Assembly: GCA_011523725.1 (NCBI GenBank) | Contig: WTGD01000183.1 | Location: 1 to 12,017, forward strand | Origin: Nitrospinota bacterium | GTDB lineage: Bacteria > UBA8248 | Direction: 5' to 3' | DNA length: 12,017 nt | Part shown: one piece after another, positions 4,954 through 11,854 of the stretch | How positions within the stretch are numbered: position 1 is the first letter of the stretch | How the letters are laid out: every line of letters starts with the position of its first letter | Made by a program: the position numbers and the translations under genes | Notes under the pieces: model-generated | Database searches by the model: none | What the model was told of the DNA's origin: nothing | The model's input: the letters and a program-made list of their open reading frames with translations, nothing else

Positions 4954-5553
4954 GTGGCGCACGAATCCCAGGACAAGCCGAACAGGACCGGCACGAGCCG
5001 CTCGGTCGAGAACATGCTGCGCGTGGGCGCGCGCATCCGGGGCCTGCGCCTCTCCCACGGCCTGACGCAGGAGGAACTCGCGGGCCGCTCGAACCTGACC
5101 AAGGGGTTCATCTCCCAGCTCGAGCGCGATCTCACTTCGCCTTCGCTTGAGAGCCTGCTGGAGATACTGGAGGCGCTCGACACCGACATCGTCCGCTTCT
5201 TTCAGGGCCATGAAGAAAGGCGCATCGCCTTCGGCCCGGAGGATTCGCGTGTTGCTGCGACCTACGCGGAAGTCAGCGCCTTCGAGCTCATGGTGCCCGG
5301 AACGGCGAACCGCAACATGGAGCCCGCCCTCGTAACGATGGAATCGGGCGAGTCGATTTATGAGGATGCCCACGCGGGCGAGGAGTTCGCCTACGTCCTG
5401 GAGGGCAAGGTTCAGATCATATACGGGGAGAGGCGCGCCAAGGCGAAAAGGGGAGAGTGGTTCTATTTCGCCTCCGACAGGAACCACCGGGTGGCGAACC
5501 CCTACAAGAAGCGCGCGAGACTCCTTTGGGTGTCCACGCCGCCGAGTTTTTAA
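4954..5553 (+). CDS. XRE-family transcriptional regulator with C-terminal cupin sensor domain
   Basis: The product has 199 residues, starting at GTG 4954 behind AAAGGG (4941-4946). Residues 23-80 form the XRE helix-turn-helix: GARIRGLRLSHGLTQEELAG, then SNLTKGFISQLERDLTSPSL, which is the classic recognition-helix region. Residues 122-197 form a small cupin barrel with HAGEEFAYVLEGKV (candidate ligands H140 and E144) and a second motif ending FASDRNHRVANP (H178). This architecture is shared with PuuR and other regulators that sense small molecules through the cupin domain. It is the first gene of the polyamine cluster, 52 bases before speD, and follows a promoter with an inverted repeat. Autoregulation and control of the operon in response to a polyamine or related amine are therefore inferred, not shown. 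Confidence 0.9.
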   Translation: MAHESQDKPNRTGTSRSVENMLRVGARIRGLRLSHGLTQEELAGRSNLTKGFISQLERDLTSPSLESLLEILEALDTDIVRFFQGHEERRIAFGPEDSRVAATYAEVSAFELMVPGTANRNMEPALVTMESGESIYEDAHAGEEFAYVLEGKVQIIYGERRAKAKRGEWFYFASDRNHRVANPYKKRARLLWVSTPPSF

Positions 5554-5605
5554 CGCCGCGAGATTCGGGCGTGGTTGTTCGAGCCGTCTTTGGAGGAAGG
5601 TTGCG

Positions 5606-6043
5606 TTGAATTCCCTGGGCCGCCACCTGCTGGCGGAATTTCATGATTGCGCATCCCCTGCGTTGAACGATCCTGCGCGGATCGAGGCGTTGATGAACGA
5701 AGCCGCGCGCCGGAGCGGGGCCACCATCGTGCAGAGCGTGTTCCACGCCTTCAGCCCCCACGGGGTGAGCGGGGTGGTCGTGGTGGAGGAAAGCCACCTG
5801 GCGGTTCACACCTGGCCCGAGTACCGCTACGCGGCGGTGGATTATTTCTCCTGCGGCGCGGTGGACTGCGACGCGGCGGTGCGCTGCCTCGCGGAGCATC
5901 TCGCAGCCGCCCGCGTGGAGACGAAAGAGGTGCCGCGCGGCGTCATCGAAGAACGCGAGGCGCCGCTTGACGCGCCGTTCGCCGCGAACGGGGAGGGGGA
6001 AGCCTCCCTCGCTTTCAGGAACGGAGAGGGGCGCGAGCAGTGA
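5606..6043 (+). CDS. speD: S-adenosylmethionine decarboxylase proenzyme, pyruvoyl-dependent (class 1B)
   Basis: This enzyme makes decarboxylated AdoMet, the aminopropyl donor for spermidine. I start it at TTG 5606, with GGAGGAAGG (5592-5600) just upstream, giving 145 residues. The frame is open further upstream but that part only shadows the regulator gene. The maturation and active-site block reads EESHLAVHTWPEYRYAAVDY followed by FSCG. S63 is the residue expected to become the pyruvoyl group after self-cleavage of the E62-S63 bond; H68 and C83 match the known processing and catalytic residues of the Thermotoga and Bacillus enzymes in both motif and numbering. The C-terminus carries about 30 residues of low-complexity, acidic and glycine-rich tail. 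The stop codon overlaps the next gene's GTG by 4 bases (GTGA), implying translational coupling. Confidence 0.93.
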   Translation: MNSLGRHLLAEFHDCASPALNDPARIEALMNEAARRSGATIVQSVFHAFSPHGVSGVVVVEESHLAVHTWPEYRYAAVDYFSCGAVDCDAAVRCLAEHLAAARVETKEVPRGVIEEREAPLDAPFAANGEGEASLAFRNGEGREQ

Positions 6044-6507
6044 TCGTTGCGACGCCGACGAAGTATTTCATGGCGCACGGTAGCGCCGAGGGCGTGACGG
6101 AACTCAACGCCTTCGACGCCGCGCTCCTGCGCGCGGGTGTGGGCGACACGAACCTCGTGCGGGTGAGCAGCATCCTGCCGCCCGGATGCGAGGAGATGGA
6201 GCCGCTCCCGCTGCCGCCTGGCGCGCTGGTCCCGGCGGCCTACGCGTCCGTGAGTTCCACCTCACCGGGTGAGGTCATCAGCGCGGCGGTGGCGGTCGCC
6301 TTGCCTAAGGACGAGGCGCACCCCGGCCTCATCATGGAGCATCACGGCCACGCCCCCCGCACGGGGGTGGAGGAGGAGGCCCGGCGCATGGCGGAGGCCG
6401 GCATGGCGCACCGCGGCGTGAGCATCCGCGAAATCAGGAGCGTCGCCGCCGAGCACGTCGTGATGGATACCGGCGCCGCCTTCGCGGGAGTCATCCTTTG
6501 GAACTGA
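6040..6507 (+). CDS. pdaD: Pyruvoyl-dependent arginine decarboxylase (PvlArgDC)
   Basis: This enzyme decarboxylates arginine to agmatine without pyridoxal phosphate. GTG 6040 is preceded by GGAGAGGG (6023-6030), giving 155 residues, the usual size. Family features are TKYFMAHGSAEG near the N-terminus, and RVSSILPPGCEE, in which S43-S44 is the expected self-cleavage bond that produces the beta chain and the pyruvoyl-bearing alpha chain. GLIMEHHG carries E100, corresponding by motif to the catalytic glutamate of the Methanocaldococcus enzyme. The end FAGVILWN is also typical. It overlaps speD by 4 bases and speE by 10, so the three should be made together. Arginine is the expected substrate given the agmatinase-like gene two places downstream; a shifted substrate specificity cannot be excluded from sequence alone. 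Confidence 0.92.
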   Translation: MIVATPTKYFMAHGSAEGVTELNAFDAALLRAGVGDTNLVRVSSILPPGCEEMEPLPLPPGALVPAAYASVSSTSPGEVISAAVAVALPKDEAHPGLIMEHHGHAPRTGVEEEARRMAEAGMAHRGVSIREIRSVAAEHVVMDTGAAFAGVILWN

Positions 6508-7379
6508 CGCGCGCCCCCTTCATGCCCGAGAACCCTCCCGGGAAGCCTGCGACCTGGTTCACCGAATACCACGGCCCCGGCACCGGCCTCACCATGAAGG
6601 TGCTGCGCACGCTCTATTCCGCCAAAAGCGCGTTTCAGGAGATCGCCCTGGTCGAGACCGAGGACTTCGGGCGCGTCCTTCTCCTGGACGGGGTCATCCA
6701 GACCACCGAGCGCGATGAGTTCGTCTACCACGAGATGCTCGCGCACGTGCCCCTGTGCGCGCACCCATATCCTGAGAACGTCCTCATCATCGGCGGCGGG
6801 GACGGCGGCTGCGTCCGCGAGGCACTGCGGCACGAGACGGTGGAGCAGGTGACGCTCGTCGAGATCGACGAGATGGTGGTGGATTGCTGCCGCGAGTTCC
6901 TGCCATCCATTGCGGGAGGGCTGGACGACCCCCGCGTGGAGGTGCGGGTCGAGGACGGGGTGAAGTTCATCGAGGGTCTTGAAGCGGCGTTCGACGTCAT
7001 CCTGGTCGATTCCACCGACCCGGTCGCCATGGCGAACCCGCTCACGCAGGTCTCCTTTTTCCGCAAGGCCAAGCGCGCGCTCAAGCCCGGCGGGCTCTAC
7101 GCCGCGCAAAGCCAAGGCCCCGTGTTCGAGGGTCACCGGATGCGGCGCATCACGAGGCGCATCCGGCGGGTGTTCCCGGGCGCTGCGACCTATCTCGCGA
7201 ACGTGCCGACCTATCCGGGGGGGATATGGTCGTTCGCGCTGGCGCCGAAATCCGCACGTATGAACGTCCGCGCGAAGCCGAGAGCACTGCCGCCGGCTGT
7301 GAAGACCCACTATTATTCTCCAGAAGTCCATGAGGCCGCCTTCACGCACCCCCCCTACGTGGCGGAGATTCTGGGCTGA
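6498..7379 (+). CDS. speE: Spermidine synthase family aminopropyltransferase
   Basis: This enzyme transfers an aminopropyl group from decarboxylated AdoMet to putrescine, or in some lineages to agmatine. TTG 6498 lies within the end of the preceding gene behind GCGGGAG (6484-6490) and gives 293 residues; the ATG at 6522 is an alternative. Features in order are FTEYHGPGTGLTMKV (N-terminal beta domain), LLLDGVIQTTERDEFVYHEM (residues 61-80, the family signature), IIGGGDGG (97-104, nucleotide-binding), VEIDEMVV (121-128), DSTDP (171-175, with D171 the likely catalytic acid/base), and VPTYPGGIWSF (236-246). All key residues are present. It overlaps the arginine decarboxylase by 10 bases and the ureohydrolase by one base (TGATG). 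The acceptor cannot be settled by inspection. Confidence 0.93.
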   Translation: MELTRAPFMPENPPGKPATWFTEYHGPGTGLTMKVLRTLYSAKSAFQEIALVETEDFGRVLLLDGVIQTTERDEFVYHEMLAHVPLCAHPYPENVLIIGGGDGGCVREALRHETVEQVTLVEIDEMVVDCCREFLPSIAGGLDDPRVEVRVEDGVKFIEGLEAAFDVILVDSTDPVAMANPLTQVSFFRKAKRALKPGGLYAAQSQGPVFEGHRMRRITRRIRRVFPGAATYLANVPTYPGGIWSFALAPKSARMNVRAKPRALPPAVKTHYYSPEVHEAAFTHPPYVAEILG

Positions 7380-8236
7380 TGGGCGGGGAGGCCCGCCCGC
7401 GTTTTCTTTGCGCCGGGAGTTCTTTCGAATCTGCGCGCGTCGTTCTGCTGGGCTGCCCCTTCGATGGGACGGTGAGCTACAGGCGCGGCGCGCGCCTGGG
7501 CCCCGATGCGATGCGCGAGGCGTCCGATTGCCTCGAAACCTACAGCCCGGGTCTGGATAAGGATTTGAGCGACGCCGCCCTGTGCGATATGGGCGACGTT
7601 GATTTTTTCTCAGGCGATACGGAAGCCGTTCTCGCTTCCATCCGCGCCGAAGCCTCAGCGATATTCCAGGCAGGCAAGCGCCCCGTATTCCTGGGCGGGG
7701 AGCACCTGGTGAGCCTGCCCGCCGTGCAAGCGGTGCTCGGCGTCTTCCCCGGCCTGGCCGTGTTCCAGTGGGACGCGCACGCGGATCTGCGCGATGATTA
7801 TCTGGGGGAGAAACTCTCGCACGCCTGCGCCGTGCGGCGCATCCTGGAGCTTGATGGCGTCGGGCCGCTCAGACAGTTCGGCGTCCGCTCAGGCACCAGG
7901 GAGGAGTTCGCGTGGATGCGCGCGAACGACACCATGCGGCCCCTCACGCCCGAGGCCGTGGCGGCGGCGCTCAAGGAAGCGGGCGAGCGCGCCGTATACC
8001 TCACCATCGACATGGACGTCGTGAACCCGGGCGAGATGCCCGGAACCGGCAGCCCCGAACCCGGCGGACCCGGATTCGATGCGCTCATCGAGTGCATCCG
8101 CGTCCTCGACGCTTCGGGCGCGCGGGTCGTCGGCGCCGACGTGGTGGAACTCGCCCCCGAATGGGACCCCACCGGCGCGAGCGCCGTCGCCGCCGCGAAG
8201 GTAGTGCGCGAACTGGCCCTGGCGATGGGGGCGTGA
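7379..8236 (+). CDS. speB: Agmatinase-type ureohydrolase (agmatinase or aminopropylagmatinase)
   Basis: This binuclear manganese enzyme hydrolyses a guanidino group to release urea. Here it would convert agmatine to putrescine, or aminopropylagmatine to spermidine. It has 285 residues from ATG 7379, whose A is the last base of the speE stop. Metal-ligand motifs are complete: GGEH (H109), WDAHAD (D132, H134, D136) and IDMDVVNPG (D211, D213). PGTGSPEPGG (221-230) and ADVVELAPEWDPT (253-265, with E257 or the adjacent acidic position in the expected place) are hallmark agmatinase segments that distinguish it from arginase. The N-terminal LLGCPFDGTVSYRRGARLGP is also standard. The final bases GTGA overlap the next gene. 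The substrate depends on the specificity of the preceding aminopropyltransferase. Confidence 0.92.
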   Translation: MGGEARPRFLCAGSSFESARVVLLGCPFDGTVSYRRGARLGPDAMREASDCLETYSPGLDKDLSDAALCDMGDVDFFSGDTEAVLASIRAEASAIFQAGKRPVFLGGEHLVSLPAVQAVLGVFPGLAVFQWDAHADLRDDYLGEKLSHACAVRRILELDGVGPLRQFGVRSGTREEFAWMRANDTMRPLTPEAVAAALKEAGERAVYLTIDMDVVNPGEMPGTGSPEPGGPGFDALIECIRVLDASGARVVGADVVELAPEWDPTGASAVAAAKVVRELALAMGA

Positions 8237-8604
8237 GGTTGGCCCGGCGTGAGTGGCGGCTCGGCTTCTGGGCGCTGGCGCTCCTGTGGCTGCCGGCCGG
8301 GATGGTCGTGTCCGTCATCGTGCGTTTTGGGGCCGAGCCGGCCATCTGGGCGCAGATGCCGATGGCGATGGTCTCGCTTATCCCGGTCGCGCCCTGCGGC
8401 CTGCCGCTGGCGCTCGCGTGCAGGCGGCTGTGGCGGCTGGGCTACCGCCGCGACGCCTGGACGGCGGGGGTTTTGCTCGGCGTTTTCACCTTGGCGACGA
8501 CGCTGGTGGCGGGACTCCTCGGCCCGATCGCCATCGCCCTCTACGCGGTGATCTTAAGCCTGCCGGTCTGGACGGCGGCGTGGTGGCTCGCGCGGCGGGG
8601 GTGA
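8233..8604 (+). CDS. Uncharacterised four-helix integral membrane protein coupled to speB
   Basis: The product has 123 residues from GTG 8233, which overlaps the speB stop as GTGA. The frame is open far upstream within speB, but that part is arginine-rich shadow sequence, whereas the protein character changes to clean hydrophobic helices exactly after the overlap. Predicted membrane segments are at about residues 11-31, 41-63, 77-95 and 98-119. Short positively charged loops (MRLARREWR at the start, CRRLWRLGYRRD between helices 2 and 3, ARRG at the end) place both termini and that loop on the cytoplasmic side by the positive-inside rule. I do not recognise a family. Its position as the last overlapping gene of a spermidine cassette suggests a role with polyamines or membrane charge, but this is inference only. 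Confidence 0.72.
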   Translation: MRLARREWRLGFWALALLWLPAGMVVSVIVRFGAEPAIWAQMPMAMVSLIPVAPCGLPLALACRRLWRLGYRRDAWTAGVLLGVFTLATTLVAGLLGPIAIALYAVILSLPVWTAAWWLARRG

Positions 8605-8629
8605 GATTGGAAAAAGGAGGACTTCCGGA

Positions 8630-9487
8630 GTGATCAGGGTCGTGAGCTGGAATATCGGAAGGCGGGTGGAGCCGTGGCGCGAACTCGCGCAGATGGCGCG
8701 CCGGGGCGAGGCGGACGTTGCCCTGCTCCAGGAGGCCGGTAGCCCGCCCCGCGACCTAGTGGGCCTGCTCCCAAATGAGGATGACGTGTTCTGGAGCCGC
8801 CACCTGTATGACCGCTGGTGCATGGTGGTGGGGTTGTCCGAGCGGGTCCGGGTCGAGCGGTTCCGACAGGCGCCGCCGACCATCTATCACGGAGAACATG
8901 ACATCGGCGTGAGCGGCATCGGAACCATCGCCGCCGCGAGAGTGGTCCCGCGCGATAACGAAGAAGAGTCTTTCGTCGCCGTCTCCATGTACGCTTGCTG
9001 GATAAAGCCCCACCCATCGACCGGAAGTCCGTGGAGAGTTGGCGCTTCCGACGTTTCGGCGCACCGGATACTCTCGGACCTATCAGCCTTCATCGGCCAC
9101 GTCGACCCCTCGAAGCACCGCATCCTGGCGGCGGGCGACCTGAACATGTTCTACGGCGCTACGGGTCATGACCTCTCGCTGCCGGAGCGCGAGCGCACGG
9201 CCTGGGCGCGATTTGATGCGCTCGGGCTGGAATTCCTGGGGCCGCAGTCGCCGGACGGCCGCCAATCGGCGACGCCCCAGCCGGACGTGCCGGCCGACAC
9301 GAAGAATGTCCCCACGTACTACACGAACAAACAATCTCCGGCGGATGCCGACCGCCAGCTCGACTACGCCTTCGCCTCGCGCGGCTTCCACGAGAGCGTG
9401 CGGGTTCGCGCGCTCAACGAGGTGGATGAGTGGGGCGCCAGCGACCATTGCCGATTGATAATCGAGGTATCTAGCCCGCCCAAATAG
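8630..9487 (+). CDS. Endonuclease/exonuclease/phosphatase (EEP) superfamily hydrolase
   Basis: This is a metal-dependent phosphodiesterase or phosphatase of the DNase I-like fold, with 285 residues from GTG 8630, behind AAAAAGGAGG (8611-8620). Signature residues are in order: VVSWNIGRR (N8), ADVALLQEA (E35, metal ligand), LAAGDLNMF (D170, N172), RQLDYAFAS (243-250) and GASDHCRLIIEV (D272, H273, the catalytic pair). No signal peptide or membrane segment is visible, so it should be cytoplasmic. The superfamily covers DNA repair nucleases, lipid and nucleotide phosphatases and deadenylases, and nothing here points to one substrate. It starts 25 bases after the membrane protein gene, so it is probably the last member of the polyamine transcript. 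No clear terminator follows in the 64 bases before the convergent HAD gene. Confidence 0.85.
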   Translation: MIRVVSWNIGRRVEPWRELAQMARRGEADVALLQEAGSPPRDLVGLLPNEDDVFWSRHLYDRWCMVVGLSERVRVERFRQAPPTIYHGEHDIGVSGIGTIAAARVVPRDNEEESFVAVSMYACWIKPHPSTGSPWRVGASDVSAHRILSDLSAFIGHVDPSKHRILAAGDLNMFYGATGHDLSLPERERTAWARFDALGLEFLGPQSPDGRQSATPQPDVPADTKNVPTYYTNKQSPADADRQLDYAFASRGFHESVRVRALNEVDEWGASDHCRLIIEVSSPPK

Positions 9488-9551
9488 GCGAGTACCAATG
9501 CTGGCACGAACCTAAAAATGAAATGAAGCACCTGCTGGCGTTACGCTCCCC

Positions 9552-10289
9552 CTAACCCGCCTCCGCCTCGACGGCCGCTGCCATCTCGCCCATCGAGAAG
9601 AAGGTGAAGTCGGTCGTCGGGGTGGCCTCGACCTTCGCCGTCGCCCCCCAGCTTCCTCCCTGGGAGAGCCTCTGGCGGTCGATCCAGGCGTTCGCGAGGC
9701 CGAAGCGGTTCGCGGGCGCGTGGTCGTGGCGCAGGCTCTGCGCGGTGTGCAGGACGTCCGCCCGCTCGAGGCCGAAGTCGGACTTGAGGTGCGATAAGAG
9801 GTACTCGAAGTTGGCGTCGGCGGGCTTGTAGGAGCCGATATCTTCTGCAGTGTAGACGGCGTCGAACGCCACCCCCAGCTTGCGGTTCGAGGCGGCGAAG
9901 CCCTCGCGGTGGACGTTCGAGAGGATGACGAGCTTGTAATGGCGCTTCAAGGCGCGCAGCGCGTCGGCGGTATCCGCGAACGCCGGCCAAAGCGGCACCG
10001 ATGCGCCGAACGCCGCATCGAGCGCGTCGCTCGTCTCAAGGCCCAGGCTCTCCGCCATGCTCCGGTGCACCCGGGCCAGGAGGTCGGGATAGCGAAGCCC
10101 GGGCGAGGCGTGCTCGTGGTGGGCCTCCCACTTCCCGAAGGCGAGGAGGGCGGCCTCGCGCGTCACGCCCGGGTCGGCGCCGCCCCCCATGATGAGCGGC
10201 TGCAAGGCGTCCCAGATGCCGGTCTCCCAGTCGATGAGGGTGCCGTAGCAGTCGAACGTGAGTACCTTGTAATCGGTCAGTCGAGCCAT
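9552..10289 (-). CDS. HAD-superfamily hydrolase, type II haloacid dehalogenase-like
   Basis: The start is the ATG at 10287-10289, preceded on the minus strand by GGAAGGCGG, giving 245 residues. The longer open frame upstream is intergenic. Motif I is LTFDCYGTLIDW, with nucleophile D13. Motif II is VILSNV (S124), and motif III is GSYKPAD (K155). The motif IV region reads HTAQSLRHDHAPANRFGLAN, as in the group annotated as type II (S)-2-haloacid dehalogenases. A helical cap lies between motifs I and II, at about residues 24-105. The family hydrolyses short 2-haloacids or phosphoesters, and annotation as a dehalogenase from sequence alone is often unreliable. The gene is convergent with the polyamine operon and divergent from the citrate synthase gene. 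The alanine-rich C-terminal tail is unremarkable. Confidence 0.87.
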   Translation of the reverse strand: MARLTDYKVLTFDCYGTLIDWETGIWDALQPLIMGGGADPGVTREAALLAFGKWEAHHEHASPGLRYPDLLARVHRSMAESLGLETSDALDAAFGASVPLWPAFADTADALRALKRHYKLVILSNVHREGFAASNRKLGVAFDAVYTAEDIGSYKPADANFEYLLSHLKSDFGLERADVLHTAQSLRHDHAPANRFGLANAWIDRQRLSQGGSWGATAKVEATPTTDFTFFSMGEMAAAVEAEAG

Positions 10290-10423
10290 GGTTCCGCCTT
10301 CCGGTATGGGGGATTCGGGATTCTCTTGCGGGCCAAGCTTAAATCCGTTCGATCCGGTTTTCCAGGGCCGCAGGTGCGAGGCTGTCAAGGGCGCTCCCGC
10401 CCGTCTTGTTCCAACAACCCGGT

Positions 10424-10494
10424 TTGCATGGCGAGGTGAAATGTCTGTATAGTATTCTCAAATATATGACGTATTGAATTGTATACAGTATACT
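10424..10494 (+). promoter_or_regulatory. AT-rich promoter region of citrate synthase
   Basis: The 305-bp divergent gap 10290-10594 contains two candidate plus-strand sigma70 promoters: TTGCAT (10424-10429) with TATAGT (10448-10453), and ATGACG (10466-10471) with TATACT (10489-10494) at a 17-base spacing. Each -10 box matches five of six consensus bases. Nothing equally good was seen for the minus-strand HAD gene, although a TTGACA occurs on that strand at 10383-10388. Confidence 0.45.
10481..10493. promoter_or_regulatory. 13-base palindrome overlapping the -10 box, candidate operator
   Basis: GTATACAGTATAC is a perfect palindrome around a central A and overlaps the TATACT -10 element. Palindromes of the GTATAC type are common operators of GntR-family regulators of central carbon genes. 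No regulator gene is adjacent, so the link is inference. Confidence 0.35.
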
Positions 10495-10594
10495 TTATTG
10501 ACGGCGGTTTTCCCGCATGAACGCTGGAGGCGGAACCCGCCGGTAACCAAAGTATTCCCGGAGCCGATTCATCATCTTGCGCTTGGAGACGCCC

Positions 10595-11764
10595 ATGGCA
10601 GAAGAAAAACCCCGCCAATTCGTTGGCAGCGTGGAATTCAAGAAAGGTCTCGAAGGGGCCATCACGAACGAGAGCGCCATCAGCTACGTGGATGGAGCGA
10701 ACGGCAAGCTCATCTACCGCGGATACAGCATCGACGATCTCTGCGCGGGGGGCGGGGGATACGAGGAAACGGCCTACCTGCTGCTGAACGGGAATCTGCC
10801 CACCCGGGCGGAACTCGACGTTTTCAACGCGGACCTGGCCCTGCGCCGGCCCATCCCCCAGCCGGTGAAAGACCTGATCGTGCAGATCGCCGGCATGTGC
10901 CACCCCATGAGCACGCTGCGCACCGCCGTCTCCCTGCTCGGCTGCCTGAACCCGAAGGAATTCGAGGTGACGGTGGAGAACGATTTCGACATCGCCCTCA
11001 CGCTCACGGCGCAGTTCCCCACCCTCGTGGCGGCCATCCAGCGGGCGCGGCGGGGCGAGTTCCTCATCGAGCCCGACCCCTCGAAGGGTCTGTCGGAGGA
11101 TTTCCTGCGCATGATGACGGGCGAGACGCCCGACGCGCGCACCGTGGAGGTGATGGACATGGCCCTCATCATCCACGCCGAACACGGTATGAACGCCTCC
11201 ACCTTCTCCTCGATGGTCACGAACAGCTCGCTGACGGACTTCTACAGCTCCATCGTCGCAGGCATCGGCTCGCTCAAGGGGCCCTTGCACGGAGGCGCGA
11301 ACGAGGCCACGCTGCGCACCTTCCAGGAGATCGGGGACCCCGCCACGACCGAAGACTGGTTCGCGGCGGCGAAGGAGAAGAAGGTGAAGGTGATGGGCTT
11401 CGGCCACCGCGTCTACAAGGCCTACGACCCGAGGGCGACGCTGTTCGACCCCGTCGCCAAGGAGTTCGCCGAGCGCGCCGGTACGGGGCATCTCTACGAG
11501 ATAGCGAAAAAGCTCGAAGCCCTCGTGGTGGCGGACTTAGGGGGCAAGGGCATCTTCCCCAACGTCGATTTCTTCTCCGGCATCATCTACGACGCCATGG
11601 GCATCGACACGGACATGTTCACGCCCATCTTCGCCGTGCCGCGCATCGCCGGGTGGTCGGCGCGCATCCTGGAGTACCTGCCCGAGAACCGGCTCTTCCG
11701 GCCCCGCGCGGTCTACATCGGAGACCTCGAGTCGCAATACACGCCGATTGCCGAGCGCGGCTAG
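10595..11764 (+). CDS. gltA: Citrate synthase
   Basis: This enzyme condenses oxaloacetate and acetyl-CoA to citrate, the entry step of the citric acid cycle. I start it at ATG 10595, six bases after GGAG (10585-10588); the in-frame TTG at 10577 has no comparable site. The product has 389 residues, normal for the single-chain bacterial enzyme. The N-terminus has GLEGAITNESAISYVDGANG and LIYRGYSIDDL. Catalytic segments are GPLHGGANEA (H232), GFGHRVYK (H271) and FPNVDFFSG (D325), equivalent to the His-His-Asp triad of the pig enzyme. The HAEHGMNAST segment (194-203) and arginine-containing YRGY are also present. Methylcitrate synthase activity is possible in related enzymes, but no prp genes are adjacent. 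An intrinsic terminator lies 20 bases after the stop, so the gene is probably monocistronic. Confidence 0.94.
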   Translation: MAEEKPRQFVGSVEFKKGLEGAITNESAISYVDGANGKLIYRGYSIDDLCAGGGGYEETAYLLLNGNLPTRAELDVFNADLALRRPIPQPVKDLIVQIAGMCHPMSTLRTAVSLLGCLNPKEFEVTVENDFDIALTLTAQFPTLVAAIQRARRGEFLIEPDPSKGLSEDFLRMMTGETPDARTVEVMDMALIIHAEHGMNASTFSSMVTNSSLTDFYSSIVAGIGSLKGPLHGGANEATLRTFQEIGDPATTEDWFAAAKEKKVKVMGFGHRVYKAYDPRATLFDPVAKEFAERAGTGHLYEIAKKLEALVVADLGGKGIFPNVDFFSGIIYDAMGIDTDMFTPIFAVPRIAGWSARILEYLPENRLFRPRAVYIGDLESQYTPIAERG

Positions 11765-11783
11765 AGCAAAAGGCGCGAATCCG

Positions 11784-11816
11784 AAAAGCGGCTCTCGGGC
11801 GAGGGCCGCTTTTTTT
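11784..11816 (+). terminator. Rho-independent terminator of citrate synthase
   Basis: The arms AGCGGCTCTC (11787-11796) and GAGGGCCGCT (11801-11810) pair over 10 bp with a single G-T wobble around the loop GGGC. A run of T follows to 11816, and AAAA precedes the stem, so it may also work on the opposite strand. Confidence 0.9.
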
Positions 11817-11854
11817 CGTGTGTTTCCTGATCAATCTGAATCTTGGAGGGTATT

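Noticed and set aside
6342..7349. A 335-codon open frame antisense to the arginine decarboxylase and speE
   Set aside because: The translation is His, Arg and Gly-rich without domains, and it overlaps two genes with complete catalytic motifs.
8085..8345. Arginine-rich open frames over the speB and membrane protein junction
   Set aside because: The arginine- and proline-rich translations are typical off-frame readings of GC-rich coding DNA.
9488..9551. Search for a bidirectional terminator between the EEP and HAD genes
   Set aside because: No hairpin with a T-run was found in this convergent 64-base gap; only a repeated GCTGG in direct orientation is present.
10385..11491. A 368-codon open frame antisense to citrate synthase
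   Set aside because: It is a shadow of the citrate synthase frame: no family motif, no good ribosome site, and it begins and ends without relation to any operon.
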